Program-made: the position numbers and the translations under genes
Assembly: GCA_014529385.2 (NCBI GenBank)
Contig: CM043953.1
Span: 70,041,872-70,105,871, forward strand
Origin: Adiantum capillus-veneris
Lineage: Eukaryota; Streptophyta; Polypodiopsida; Polypodiales; Pteridaceae
Length of the DNA stretch: 64,000 bases
Direction of reading: 5' to 3'
Shown here: positions 1 through 10,744 of the stretch, piece by piece
Numbering within the stretch: the stretch's first letter is position 1
Layout of the letters: every line of letters begins with the position of its first letter
Notes under the pieces: generated by a model
The model's database searches: none
Seen by the model: the letters and a program-made list of their open reading frames with translations, nothing else
Told to the model about the DNA's origin: nothing

Positions 1-487
1 GATGAAGGTATAAAAGGCTCTAAAATTAACCTTTAGTATCCTTCCAATAGTTCCGCAGTACTTGGCTTCATCACCGTCTGTGTCAAAGTTGCCCATGATG
101 ACACAGTTCTACGCTCGTTAATGTGGTGCATACGAAAGTGACGACCCTTTGACCACATAGAGTTAAAGAAAAGGCACTACAAAATAGAAAAATATACTTA
201 TTAATCATATATATATTAAACATAATTTCAAGAAATAGCGTTACAATATGGTTTAGGTATATATGGTTTAGGTATATAAGTACTCTCCTTTGGCATGCCA
301 AGAAGAAGGATTTGTACCAAGGCAATAGGATACATGTTGATATTTGTGATAGTGGGTTGCTTTAAAAGAACACGTTGTCTATACTATATATAGGGAGGGA
401 GGAATTTTGGCCCTCCCCCGACCACGTGTCACAAGCAGCTTGATTCGACTGTGTTCCGTGCAGCCCCGACGACCTAGGTGGATAGTG
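1..487. other. No gene recognised
   Basis: AT-rich sequence without a convincing coding frame. I see no recognisable element here; it ends at the first microsatellite. Confidence 0.5.
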
Positions 488-597
<110 letters not shown>

Positions 598-668
598 ACT
601 AGCTCCTTTGTCAAATTCTTCTTTGGCCAATGCATTTAGGGAAGTGCTCTCTGACCAGTGGACAATGT

Positions 669-692
669 CACACACACACACACACACACACA
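669..692. repeat. Microsatellite (CA)12
   Basis: Pure CA dinucleotide run. Confidence 0.97.
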
Positions 693-930
693 GGTGACAG
701 GTCACATGTATCAGCGCCATAATGCTCCCATGCTTTACAAGAAGGTACTATCGCCGGCAGCTACCGCCCGCAACATATCAAGTCATCCCCTCCCTCTAGG
801 CTCCAATAGCCTCGACTTTTGATGCCCAATCCCCACTTTCCCATGAATGGGTGCTACCATGTTAGTGAGGTGTGGACTTTGGGGTTCTACAAAATACAAA
901 CCACGCAAGAGAGAGCAGCATCCACTTGCG

Positions 931-1035
<105 letters not shown>

Positions 1036-1163
1036 CTCCATTTTTGGCACGATTGGAAGCTTCCTTCTGGATGAGGTGTAGGCCTTGGTGGTTTACAGAT
1101 GACCATCTATACACGTACATCAAAGATTCAGTGCATGTGTGTATGTGTGTGCACGTGCGTGCG

Positions 1164-1166
<3 letters not shown>

Positions 1167-1194
<28 letters not shown>
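1167..1194. repeat. Microsatellite (GA)14
   Basis: GA run preceded by a degenerate TG/CG alternating stretch (1138-1166), so this too may have been a compound TG/GA repeat. Confidence 0.95.
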
Positions 1195-1301
1195 CGTTCT
1201 GAGATTTGAGGCCTACAGCAAAGGCCTTGAAAATTGGGTACAACGGATTCTCGCAACTGCAACCATCCCCCAACTTTCCAAATAGCTCTATTCTCCCTCC
1301 A

Positions 1302-1307
1302 CCCCCC

Positions 1308-1357
<50 letters not shown>
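1302..1357. repeat. Poly-C followed by (TC)n
   Basis: About 17 C residues followed by about 19 TC units. The same C-run/CT layout recurs at 1486-1529. Confidence 0.97.
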
Positions 1358-1363
<6 letters not shown>

Positions 1364-1485
1364 TAATTTTCTCCATTTGGGATGGAATTTCTCATTTTCC
1401 CCCTTGCCCTCAAGTAGAATTTTTGAGATTGAAAAGGGCATGATATTAAGCTGAGACACATTTTTCCTGAGCACTGGAACCTCTA

Positions 1486-1498
1486 CCCCCCCCCCCCC

Positions 1499-1529
<31 letters not shown>
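1486..1529. repeat. Poly-C followed by (CT)n
   Basis: About 24 C residues followed by about 10 CT units. It is the second copy of the arrangement at 1302-1357. Confidence 0.97.
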
Positions 1530-1936
1530 CCCACCCCAACCATGCGGGTCCATGCTTATCAAGGTGTGTGATGTGTGATTGCAGGTCCATTTTGACCACC
1601 TAATTGGCATGCAGTATCTAAGAATCAGTGATCTTCCTTTGTGAGTGTCTCCTACTGTCTGGTCTCCTCAAGAGGCTCTCCCTATGTCTGCACGGCTCCA
1701 ATAAAAATAGCCCAATCAGGCATCTCTGATCCTGTTATCTCATAACTTTGGCCAGTGGTCCAAAAACCTCTCTAAACAGGCAGTGTAAGCAAGGGGTTTG
1801 AGGGTAAGAGGGGCCATGGCGCCGCCGAAGGCAGCACCATTTTACTAGTATATCTAATGTCCACGCTTCTCTTGTCTAGACATCTATGTGAAAAAAACGA
1901 AACAAAGGCTTTTCAGAGAGTGTAGGTAAGTTTGAT
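1530..1936. other. No gene recognised
   Basis: No coding frame or repeat recognised between the last microsatellite and the LINE target site. Confidence 0.5.
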
Positions 1937-1955
1937 AGAGCTCACTCACTCTCTT
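1937..1955. repeat. Target-site duplication, left copy (LINE 1)
   Basis: Reads AGAGCTCACTCACTCTCTT. It matches 4321-4339 (AGAGTTCACTCACTCTCTT) at 18 of 19 bases, and the two copies bracket the minus-strand LINE exactly. Confidence 0.85.
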
Positions 1956-2337
1956 TTTTTTTATATAGCAAAACTCACAATTGTGAGTGAATTAAATTTA
2001 TCATCCCAAATAATTACAAGGTCTTTTCATGCTCGTATCGAAACATGATGTCATTCAGGGACCATAATTACATCGGTTAGCACGGCAGCCATCCCAACCA
2101 ACTCACCCCCTTATCCTTGATACATAGGGTCCATTATCATGTTCTTCTGAGATCTTTTACTTACCAATAGCCAAGATTTTCCCCCGTCCTAGGCATGCCA
2201 TCTGGCGACACCGAGGCACAAGTAGTCCTAGACCAGTCCTCCAAGTGTTGCCTGCGTCCGAGCGTCCAGATTAGCACTTTGCTTTCTTGTATAATTTCTA
2301 TGAAGCTTGCCACCTCAAAACTTCCTTCAAACACACG

Positions 2338-3297
2338 TTAGTTCCTTGTCTTCCATACATTAAGTAAGAAGAAGTACCGGACGATTTGAGTGTTGATGAG
2401 GATGGTAGGACCACTTGAATTCTTCCCTCCTAGGAATAGATCAGTCTTGTAAAAACCAATTTTCCATGTTCTTTGGACCCACTTGCATATTTTCACATCG
2501 AGGCCTTTGATAGTTGGGCAATCCATGAAGAGGTGGGCCAGATCTTCACTAGCCAACCTGCACCCCAAGCATCGATTCGACCCAATCCCTCTTTCCTGAA
2601 TCTTCACCCCCGTCGATAGAGCACCCCAAATTACCTTCCACAAAAATACCTTCATGTGCTGCAGAACCTTTGGCTTCCAGATGTTCTCCATTACTTTCTG
2701 CCACCTTTCCTCTGGCCATTGTTTTTTCCATACATTAAGGGGGCTAGACCAATTCTTCTTATGCATCATTGTCTGGTATATGTCTTTAGGATGGGGTTTC
2801 CATAAGAGACTGCTTCCGGGCCATTTCTAGGCATTCCAGTCAAACTTTGAATCACAGATAGGCATCACTATACTGTCAAGCTCTTTCCTCACTTTGTGGA
2901 CCAACAAGACCTCCAAGCTATTCAATTGGTACTGGGTAACTAGATGGTCAATGGTTTTCCAACTCTTGTTGTCACTGTCCCAGAAGTGCCCTAGTCGATT
3001 CAGACCCTTATTATTCAGCTTCCTGGCTATCTCTATCCAATGGGGAATTTGTGGCGGATCTACAACTTTGGAAAGCCAGGGGGACCAATGCAAAATGGAG
3101 TTCTTGAAGTATCTGGTTTTTTCTCCCCACTTTAAGACTCTTGCTGCTCTATTGCATTTTCTTACCAATTCTCCTGCGCTGCCCCCCAGTCTTAGGGTAG
3201 TCCACGTCGGGGCTAATAGCTTGTCGTGAACCTCTACCCCTCTCCACTTTCCACCTTTAGAGCCAAGTTTAGCTGCTTCTATCATATCTTTGATCAT
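2338..3297 (-). pseudogene. LINE ORF2 C-terminal part with zf-RVT-like zinc-binding region
   Basis: Continuation of the LINE ORF2 on the minus strand in two frames (3297-2827 and 2769-2338). The segment with WKVIWGALSTGVKIQERG, then CLGC, then HLFMDC has the layout of the zinc-binding region found after the reverse transcriptase in plant LINEs (zf-RVT family). The last part (CKWVQRTWK, then IVRYFFLLNVWKTRN) is clearly homologous to the fragment at 5068-5626, which links the two copies. Confidence 0.8.
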
Positions 3298-3617
3298 GAC
3301 AGCCCAAACCTGATCCTATTTAGCCAAGGAAACCACAAATTTGGCGCAACAAGCTTCTGCATGGACCACAGGGTTGAGAATTTCGAGGCCTCCTTGATTC
3401 AGCGGCCGAGCAACTGATTCCCAACGGGCCCATTGTCATGGCCTGGAGGATTTCGTGTTGTTTTTCCATAAAAACCTTTTCACTGGTTTTAAGAACTCTT
3501 TCCAATGACACTTAGCCATCTTGAGAAGTGAGCTAGTGAAGGCAATATAAGGAATCATAAAGGCATTTATCACTTTTATCTGACTTGGGAATGGGAGAAG
3601 AGCATACTCCCACCTAC

Positions 3618-4213
3618 TCATTTTTGTTTTGATTTTTTCAGCACCCACTCAAATCTTTGCTTGTGGGTTACGTCCACCCCCAAGGGGGCTCCCAGATGTC
3701 TGAAGATATTCCCTTTTGTGAAAATCTCCCCCGACCAGTCAGAAGGATCAAATGAGTCATTTTTCGATAGGGAGATCAGCCTTGACTTCTCTATATTACA
3801 CTGGGACCCCGAAGCTACTAAGAATATTTGTACAATCTCCAGAGCTTTCCTGATGACCTGAGGGTACGCCTTCAAGAAGAGGAGAGAATCGTCTACAAAA
3901 AGTTTTGCTAGGAGTTGGCTATTTCGTGGCAAAGCCAGGCCTTGGAACTCCGCTCGTTTCGCACTAGCTTCGAGCTTCGTGATTAAGGGATATGATCCTA
4001 TGGCGAAAGGAAGGGGGGGCAAAGGGCAACCCTGCTTAATAGACCTTTTGAACTCAAAAGAGCCCACACTCTATCGTTGAATAGGAGCTCTGACTGGCTT
4101 CCATCTCCCAGTACACTTACCAGATGACATAGGCGCGGCCCAAAGCCTAGAGCTTCCATGACGGCTTCTATATATGCCCATGTTATTTTGTCATAAGCCT
4201 TATCCAGGTCCAA
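3618..4213 (-). pseudogene. LINE reverse transcriptase core (fragment)
   Basis: The finger/palm part of a non-LTR reverse transcriptase, read from 4213 down to 3618 across at least one frameshift. Visible motifs are DLDKAYD (first catalytic Asp block), a QGCPL block (the RT motif usually written QGDPLSP or QGCPLSP), and FVDD in place of the family's usual FADD or YADD. Plant LINE ORF2 normally has an endonuclease upstream and about 1,200 residues in all; here everything before the DLDKAYD block is missing through 5' truncation. Confidence 0.85.
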
Positions 4214-4320
4214 CTATAGCAGTACACACTCTTGCTTTGTGACAGTTGCATACTCGATGCCCACCATTGCTGCCAAGATGTTATAGTAAATGGACCTTCC
4301 TTTTATTGCTAAAGCAGCTC

Positions 4321-4339
4321 AGAGTTCACTCACTCTCTT
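4321..4339. repeat. Target-site duplication, right copy (LINE 1)
   Basis: Partner of 1937-1955 with a single C/T difference. Confidence 0.85.
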
Positions 4340-5049
4340 GACTCCTTGCCATACTTGGCATACACATGCTTTGAGTAGAGTTGCTCATGGACATTATACC
4401 TACTCACATGAGGGTAGGGTGGTAAGAGATAGCATTTAAGGTTTGTTTCTACGTATCAAATCTCTGTAGATGTATTCTCCTTCTCTCACAATAATGGGAT
4501 ATCTGCACAAGTATCACAATTTACGTGCATCTCTCACGATTTGGGTTGATTCTTTCACATACGATTTAAGTTGATTCTCTCACGCTAATAATTGCATACA
4601 CATGGCTTACATGCATCCTGAGATGAGGATTTCTTCTAAAGCCATGAGCCCACTTGCATGTGCAAAACAACACACACAGTAACAATTGAGAGTGAAACCT
4701 TGATATGGTGAAGGTTGAAAATATGCTGCCATTGTGTCTGTAGAACCTCTTCATCTATATGCCAACACAAAAGGAAAGAAAATCGATGTATAGGTAGGTG
4801 TTTAGTCTATAACTTCCAAATGTACTAAACACCTAAACGAGGGCATCTTTATATGAAGAGATGTGATTTATATAAGTTTTGAGCTATGTTGAGTTGTAAG
4901 AGGATTTAAGGGTTCTTCAAGTTATATCATGATAGCTACAAGGGAAGGGGTCATTGATGCCTCTATTTCAAAATTGGTGCTAGTAGTGACGTGCTTGTAT
5001 TTGTTAGATGTTGAGTGGACTTATATCACAATAACTAGAACAATGACAG
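4340..5049. other. No gene recognised
   Basis: AT-rich, no supported coding frame. It contains short repeated wording around CTCTCACGATTTgGGTTGATTC at 4530-4580 but nothing classifiable. Confidence 0.5.
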
Positions 5050-5067
5050 AAGATCATCATCCATAGT
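5050..5067. repeat. Target-site duplication, left copy (LINE 2)
   Basis: AAGATCATCATCCATAGT, an 18-bp perfect match to 5627-5644. Confidence 0.95.
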
Positions 5068-5626
5068 CCAAGCACGCATAATTGGGTCAGACGGATGCTC
5101 AGGGTGCAGAATAGTCACTGAAGAACAGCTTGCCCATCTCTTCATGGAGTGCCAAGCAATTAGAGGCCTGGCAGGGGAAGTATGTAAATGGATCCAAAGA
5201 ACGTGGAAGATGCAAGCTCTTCAAGACCAATCTAGCTGTTACTTGGCAAGAAGAAGATACAAAGCCCTTTGCATCAAGATTGTTAGGTACTACTTCCTTC
5301 ATCAGATTCTGGATATCCAAAAACCGTCGGGCTTTGAGTGAGACATCTCTACAACCAGTTTCTCCAAGATTGTGCAAGAGAGCAAGGAGTTTCTTGTGAC
5401 AGGAAAAAGGCAAAGCTCGGACGATTTACCCAAGCCTTCATGGCTAGCTAAGAGGATTTATGAACTTGACTTGGTAAATCTTTTTTGTATGGCCTCGGCC
5501 CGAGCCAGTGAATGTCCTAATTATAACCCTTTGACCCTCACGGCAGGATATGCGCTTGGGGTTTCTTTGTATCTTTCTCGATTTCAATATATTCACTCAC
5601 AATTGTGAGTTTGGCCACACAAAAAA
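5068..5626 (+). mobile_element. LINE 3' fragment, same family as LINE 1
   Basis: A short plus-strand insertion carrying only the end of ORF2 and the 3' UTR. The frame at about 5125-5341 aligns with the C-terminus of the LINE at 1956-4320 (AHLFMEC against AHLFMDC; CKWIQRTWK against CKWVQRTWK; IVRYYFL against IVRYFFL). It ends with the same 16-bp palindrome ACTCACAATTGTGAGT (5593-5608 region) and a short A tail at 5621-5628. The perfect 18-bp target-site duplication proves an independent, heavily 5'-truncated retrotransposition event. Confidence 0.95.
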
Positions 5627-5644
5627 AAGATCATCATCCATAGT
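5627..5644. repeat. Target-site duplication, right copy (LINE 2)
   Basis: Perfect partner of 5050-5067. Its first bases overlap the LINE A tail. Confidence 0.95.
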
Positions 5645-6559
5645 TTGGTTATATATCTTATGATTGATAGAGTTTCAGTGTAAAATTCTATGTTATCAAT
5701 GTGTACAATCAGTAAAGCGATGGCTTTCACTCTCACTTCCTCTCTTTTTCAACACAAGGCTATGGACGTTTGAAGTGGTCGCGGGCATTTGCCCTTGCAG
5801 GGACGAAGGTGGAAAACCTTGTGGCATGGGAAGCGCCGCTTGTATGCAGAGGACAAAGGATGCAAGGTAGCAAAACATGGCAATATTACAGCTAGGCTCG
5901 TCGAAACCGTGATAGCAATGCACATGCAGCTTGTTAAGACCGCGGTGCCTCCCATGGTTTCTACGTGCAACGCTAGAGCCTCGTTTTTAGTCGTCGCCAC
6001 CTGTGCAATATCCTGGTCCTTTATTTATTTTTCATGAGTCTTCACACGGGCACCCAAGGGTGCCTTATAGCCACTCTAATGGGCTACCCCCATGCAATCC
6101 CATACTTGGCAACCTCATAGTGACTAGCGAGACTTCACTCCATGATCCTAGCTTGACAAAGGCCAAGGAAAGGAAACTAGTCTTGCTTGGTGGGCCTTGC
6201 TATATAACATCTATAGAATATAACAGGACATATGCAAATTGACATTTAGTATTTAGCATTGAAGGGAACAAGAGCATGACTAATTTGACAAGGACGGCAC
6301 TCCGTGCAAGGGATATACATTTGAAAAATGCTATAATGTCTATTTGAGGAGACAAAGCTAAGTGCATTAATTATTAGAGATTATAGGGATGGTTACAGTT
6401 GATATTATATCCAAGCCAGGTTGTCTACTGATGAATGTTTTTTCCTAGTATACGTGCTAAATTCTTGCAAATGAAAAGTATTGCAAGAAGAAAATCTCCA
6501 TGGAATGGTTGGTAGCGCAAAATGTCAGCTCGCATTTTTGAAGGTGGATGTCGAGTGTG
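5645..6559. other. No gene recognised
   Basis: No supported coding frame or element ends. It may belong to the same decayed transposon as the helicase remnant that follows. Confidence 0.4.
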
Positions 6560-7460
6560 TTTTGCCTTTCTTCTTTTGAACTTATTCTAGGTACAATGAA
6601 TGAGCACAGTGATAAATGTAATTTCACCTTATGTGTTCTGTGTTATGGCATTGACAATGCATGCTGCACTGTTTGCCGCACCGATTGTCAAGTCGATGTT
6701 TTCAATGATCATGCAGTGCATGTCAATCGCGATTGAATGTAGCTTGTTGAACTTAGGGTCTAGAAGCCACTACTGAAGGACATTTATGTTGCCTCCGTTC
6801 GTCTTCATTTCAACTTTTGTAATGTTAGTTTGATTGTACAACTTATTCAAGGCAAGTTTGTTATAGTATTGGACGCCTGATATGTGAGTACAACTGATTA
6901 TCCGAGTGGAGTTGTTGATGTAGTCATGCACATGTGCTTCATCTATAATATATGCATCCAAGGTACAATAGATCTCATCTACAACTGGTTTTCTTTCACA
7001 AATAATGGTCAAGAACTGAAGAAATTCAGGTCTGCCCTTGCATGTATTACAAAGCATGATATCTTGTAGAAAGTTGCATGTAGACAGTGGACCAAGCTTG
7101 TGATATCGCATGTGTTACAAAGCTCCCGTGTATGACTACAAACTGGAGGTAGCTGGACAAGATCACCGAGCAAGAAAACACATTTTTTATTGAAGGGATC
7201 TGCCAATGTACTGGTTGTTACTTTTGAATTTTTGTCTTACAATAAGGTAAAAAGTCGTTTGGGTTAACATGGATAGCTCGTTTATAACTATAATATCTGC
7301 CACTTTCATGTCCAAATATCGCTCATCGGTCTCATGAATAGAGAGGGGATACTATTGATTCGTGGTTGGTATCTTGAACTGGTGATGAACTGAAGATACA
7401 ATGCCACTACGTCTTGTTGTTGCTGCTCCGATGGCAAAGCGCCCAACAATAATACAGAAG
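6560..7460 (-). pseudogene. PIF1-type DNA helicase remnant (Helitron-like)
   Basis: Reading the minus strand from about 7460 to 6560 through several frameshifts gives a run of PIF1-family helicase blocks in the right order. These are an AIGAATT...HHQFKIP stretch (the region after Walker A), ADIIVINELSML (Walker B; the usual DE is NE here), LLGDLVQLPPV (motif III, GDxxQLPPV), a block with FLQFLTIICERKP, an ICTH-like SCTH...QYYNKLALNKL block, and an ENIDLTIGAANSA block. Plant sequences of this type mostly derive from Helitron Rep-helicase proteins, but no Rep domain or Helitron end (5' TC, 3' CTRR hairpin) was found, so that origin is inference. The copy is clearly non-functional. Confidence 0.8.
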
Positions 7461-9341
7461 TGAGGGAAGCAGGAGTGTCTATTTTATTTGTCTGTCGACC
7501 TCATTTATCGCTATATATGTGACGTATGCCGCCACACATGAGAGACATATTTCTACATTGTGAGCAAAGATATGGATGCCACATTGCATACTCCAATCTT
7601 TATACAATGCAGTAATTTTAAACCATGGCCTAGCATATGGATGGTAAGCTAGTTTCAAATTGGATCCAATTTTCTCCCTAGCTTATTGACGCTTGGATTG
7701 TAATCTTCCAGGTCTTGAGAACTTCATACTGACACCTAGTACACGAGAAACGAGGACATATATAGTATGGCATCAATTATTGAGATGCCTAGTATGGTAT
7801 CAATTATTTAGATCTAAAGTAAAGATGTACAAGGTCAATTCACTACTGTGATACACCACATGCATTCACTACTTGTGTATTCAATATTGTAATGCATCAC
7901 ATGCATTGGCTAGCGACCGTATGCAAAGAGTTGTGTGTGTAACTAACATGTGCAGATGTTAATTGACATCGAGTGTAGAGTTCTGAAAATGAGAAGTAAT
8001 GTGAAAAAATCGAAAACAAGCAAATAGGTAAAGCAAGAAGGAATTGCAACAGTAAATGAGGTGCTTTACTAACTTGCGATGTTTGGTTGCTTTTTGATTG
8101 TCCAATCTACAGGTTGATATTTGAGTTAAGCTACAAACAAACAATGTGAATAGCTAAACATATTGTCTTGCAATGAAACATCACAAATTGAAAGTTCAAA
8201 GTATACAGTGCACGTCATACAGAGGTGCCATACAAAAGTATGGTGGAGAGTTGGCACTGTGGTCTCTCCAAAAAATTATAAGAAACGGAAGCCGTGCCCT
8301 GCCCCGTAGCATTTATGTGTTGCGCCAAGCAAACACATGCGCATGGAAAATTGGATGCAGATAATGAACCTTGCAATGTTGTCAAGCTGGACAAAAGACC
8401 CTTTGAGAAGATGTGAATAGATTCTCATTGCCCGTCCTGTAGTAGCTCTCCTCCAAGGAAAAATGAGGGTTTTTGTTGGCTACAATGCCAAACTGATGTG
8501 TGCCATCTTCAACCATTTGAACTTGACTGGATACTCGCTGCATGCATGGACCTTTGCCAATAGGATCCACCACCGAATTGTGGGTATTAGCAAGAGAATC
8601 TCTTTACAGGCCACAATATTGGCCATATTGTCTGTAAAGTTTTCCCTATCCCACCCATTTGTTGAATGGGCATAAGTGAATCACTGCTAGTGGCTAATAG
8701 GTGATGACATATTGGTATTCATGTCTCTAGAAATACCATTACTCTGCAATCCGTGTTCTTTGTCTTCTCCAGCATCAAATCTCTTTGTGTGGAAAAAAGA
8801 ATTAGCTTTCACTTCTGCTCTTTGACTATTCTTTTGAGCCTGGTTGGTAGCATCTACGCACCTGCATGATTGACTACTTGACTTCTACTGCAATGCTGCT
8901 TAATCTCCTTGGAGCTACACATTAACCAACTCTTGCAGATTTGATCATGAGAGATGTTTTTGTTTGTCTGCAGATCGTTTTGAATTGCTTGCCTTATCAA
9001 ATTGGCTATCAACAGAGCCGATCAAGGAATGCGACTAAAGCCAATGGCTCATCAGACCATGACTTGCACTATAATCGGCAAAATTCCCCAATGCCTTTTC
9101 CTCGACATTGAGCTGTCTATCACTAATCCCCTCACACTCTCTGCTAAAAGTGCAAGCAACTAGCACTGAAGCCGCTGGCTTAATTACTCGAGGATAACCA
9201 TCATAAGCTTAATTTGGTGTGATCAATCCTGCTAAGATTTTATGCCCTCATGTCCATTTTGACATTTACACTTTCCATTTCTTTGGCCTCTGCAGCCTGC
9301 AAAGCCAACAGTTTGATAGCGTCAACAAAAATTGTGATGAA
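7461..9341. other. No gene recognised
   Basis: AT-rich, non-coding as far as I can see. It could hold the rest of the helicase-bearing transposon, but no motif supports this. A small direct repeat (TATGGYATCAATTATT) occurs near 7765 and 7795. Confidence 0.4.
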
Positions 9342-9521
9342 CAGGCCTACGAAGGCAATGAGTTTTGGTGATTTGTCCACTCTAGGTTAGGCCAATTGAT
9401 CATCGATTGAAATCTGATATCTTCTATTTCAGTAGCACTAGAACACATCTCTGCCATGGGTTGATTGCATGAAATATCTGATATTTGAGAGTCATCATCA
9501 CGTCATCAAGCATCCGAAGTA
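9342..9521 (+). repeat. Left arm of foldback inverted repeat
   Basis: Pairs with the reverse complement of 10194-10433. Shared wording includes TTGAAATCTGATATCTTCT, CACTAGAACA and AAGCATCCGAAGTA. Divergence by eye is around 15-20%. The loop between the arms is about 670 bp with no clear gene. Confidence 0.8.
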
Positions 9522-10193
9522 CTCTCGACCATTTGAGCAACACAGAGTGCTTTTTTGGTAGCTTCTCGCGTTGTTGTTTCTTGTAGATCTCATGCTGGGT
9601 GTATCCTGCAGCCTATGAATTCCAAAAGAAGATATATAATTCCCTGAACAAAAGTAGCTTTGCATCTCACCCTCTTAAAGCTGCTGGGCCGTTTTTGCCA
9701 GCTTCCCAAGTTTGGTGCTCTCTTGTGCTCAGCTCGCCTCTTTGCAAACGTCGAGGCTCTTCAGCTCTCTTTCTTTTGCTCTGGCTCGTCCCCTCTTCCA
9801 AGAGCTTGCCTCCCTCCCACAATGTTTCTCACTCGTCAACCTCCTCTTCTTTTGTATGCCAATCTCCTTCTCTTGTTGCTGTTGTCAACCTTCTATAGCT
9901 CATTCTCTCTCTGCAAGTCCAACCAAGGCTCTCTTTGCTACTCACAATTGTTCTGCAGACGAATCCTAAAATTACTCAATCCTTGACCTTTGGGTTATGA
10001 CCCCAAAATATGGCCGGCCCAGCCTTCTTCTACTGCCGCTGTTGTTGAGACCGCCCTCCACTTGCTGCTCATAGATGACTAGTTTGACGCTCAGTGATAT
10101 GATAGCACAAATGGCCAGTTTGATGGAATCGGAAAGAAGTACCGGAGACCTTGAAAACCCTGGTTATGTTTTGCATATCATCAAGCTGGAAGG
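9522..10193. other. Loop of the foldback structure
   Basis: Pyrimidine-rich around 9700-9960. Overlapping open frames there look like low-complexity noise (Leu/Ser-rich). No gene supported. Confidence 0.4.
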
Positions 10194-10433
10194 TACTTCG
10201 GATGCTTGCCAACTTGACGAGCACTCTCAAAGATTAAATATTTCATATGATAAAGTCATGGCAGAGGTCTGAAGATATACTCTCAAAGATCAGATATTTC
10301 GTGCGATGAAGCCATGGTATAGGTCTGTTCTAGTGCTATTGAAACAGAAGATATCAGATTTCAATTGATGATTAGTTGGCATAATCTGGAGTCGAATCAC
10401 CAAACCTACTGCTTCTGGGAACCTTGCGAATTG
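10194..10433 (-). repeat. Right arm of foldback inverted repeat, with internal duplication
   Basis: Inverted partner of 9342-9521. It is longer because a roughly 55-bp stretch is duplicated in tandem (about 10223-10272 and 10278-10327, both CTCTCAAAGAT...ATATTTC...GGTCTG). The whole may be a foldback or MITE-like element, or an old inverted duplication. No target-site duplication was found. Confidence 0.75.
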
Positions 10434-10740
10434 GAACTACCTATCTGAGCTGCTTGTGGGGAACCTGAGAGCTGCCTGTGGTGCTGCAAATTTCTTCTGG
10501 AGAGCCTGTGACGTTGTAGTGTACGTGCGAAGGTGCTATACGTTTGGCAATATTTTTATTTTGTTATTATTTTTGCTAGCGTGAGAAGCTTGGAGTCATG
10601 AGAAGTTGCCACGTGGTGGCTTGTGCGATCAGATAGGGGCAAAAGAGCCTTTGGCTCACCAAGTAAAGAGGTACAGCACCTTGGCAAGCAAAGTGCAGAA
10701 AAAGGGGCAATGACAAGGGAGTTTCCCCGTGTTTTTCAAT

Positions 10741-10744
10741 TTAA
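10741..10744. repeat. TTAA flank, left
   Basis: Immediately precedes the CACTAGG terminus; identical to 12065-12068. Confidence 0.6.

Larger units (their letters stand above)
1956..4320 (-). mobile_element. LINE-type non-LTR retrotransposon, 5'-truncated
   Basis: A minus-strand LINE copy. Its 3' end is the T run at about 1956-1962 (an A tail on the minus strand), preceded by a 3' UTR containing the 16-bp palindrome ACTCACAATTGTGAGT. The 5' end at 4320 cuts into the reverse transcriptase, as expected from incomplete target-primed reverse transcription. The 19-bp target-site duplication (one mismatch) fixes both ends. A second copy of the same family lies at 5068-5626. The coding region is broken by frameshifts and stops, so the copy is dead. 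Confidence 0.9.

Noticed and set aside
9599-9986. Three overlapping plus-strand frames of 85-108 codons
   Set aside because: Pyrimidine-rich low-complexity region giving Leu/Ser-rich peptides in all frames; none is favoured.
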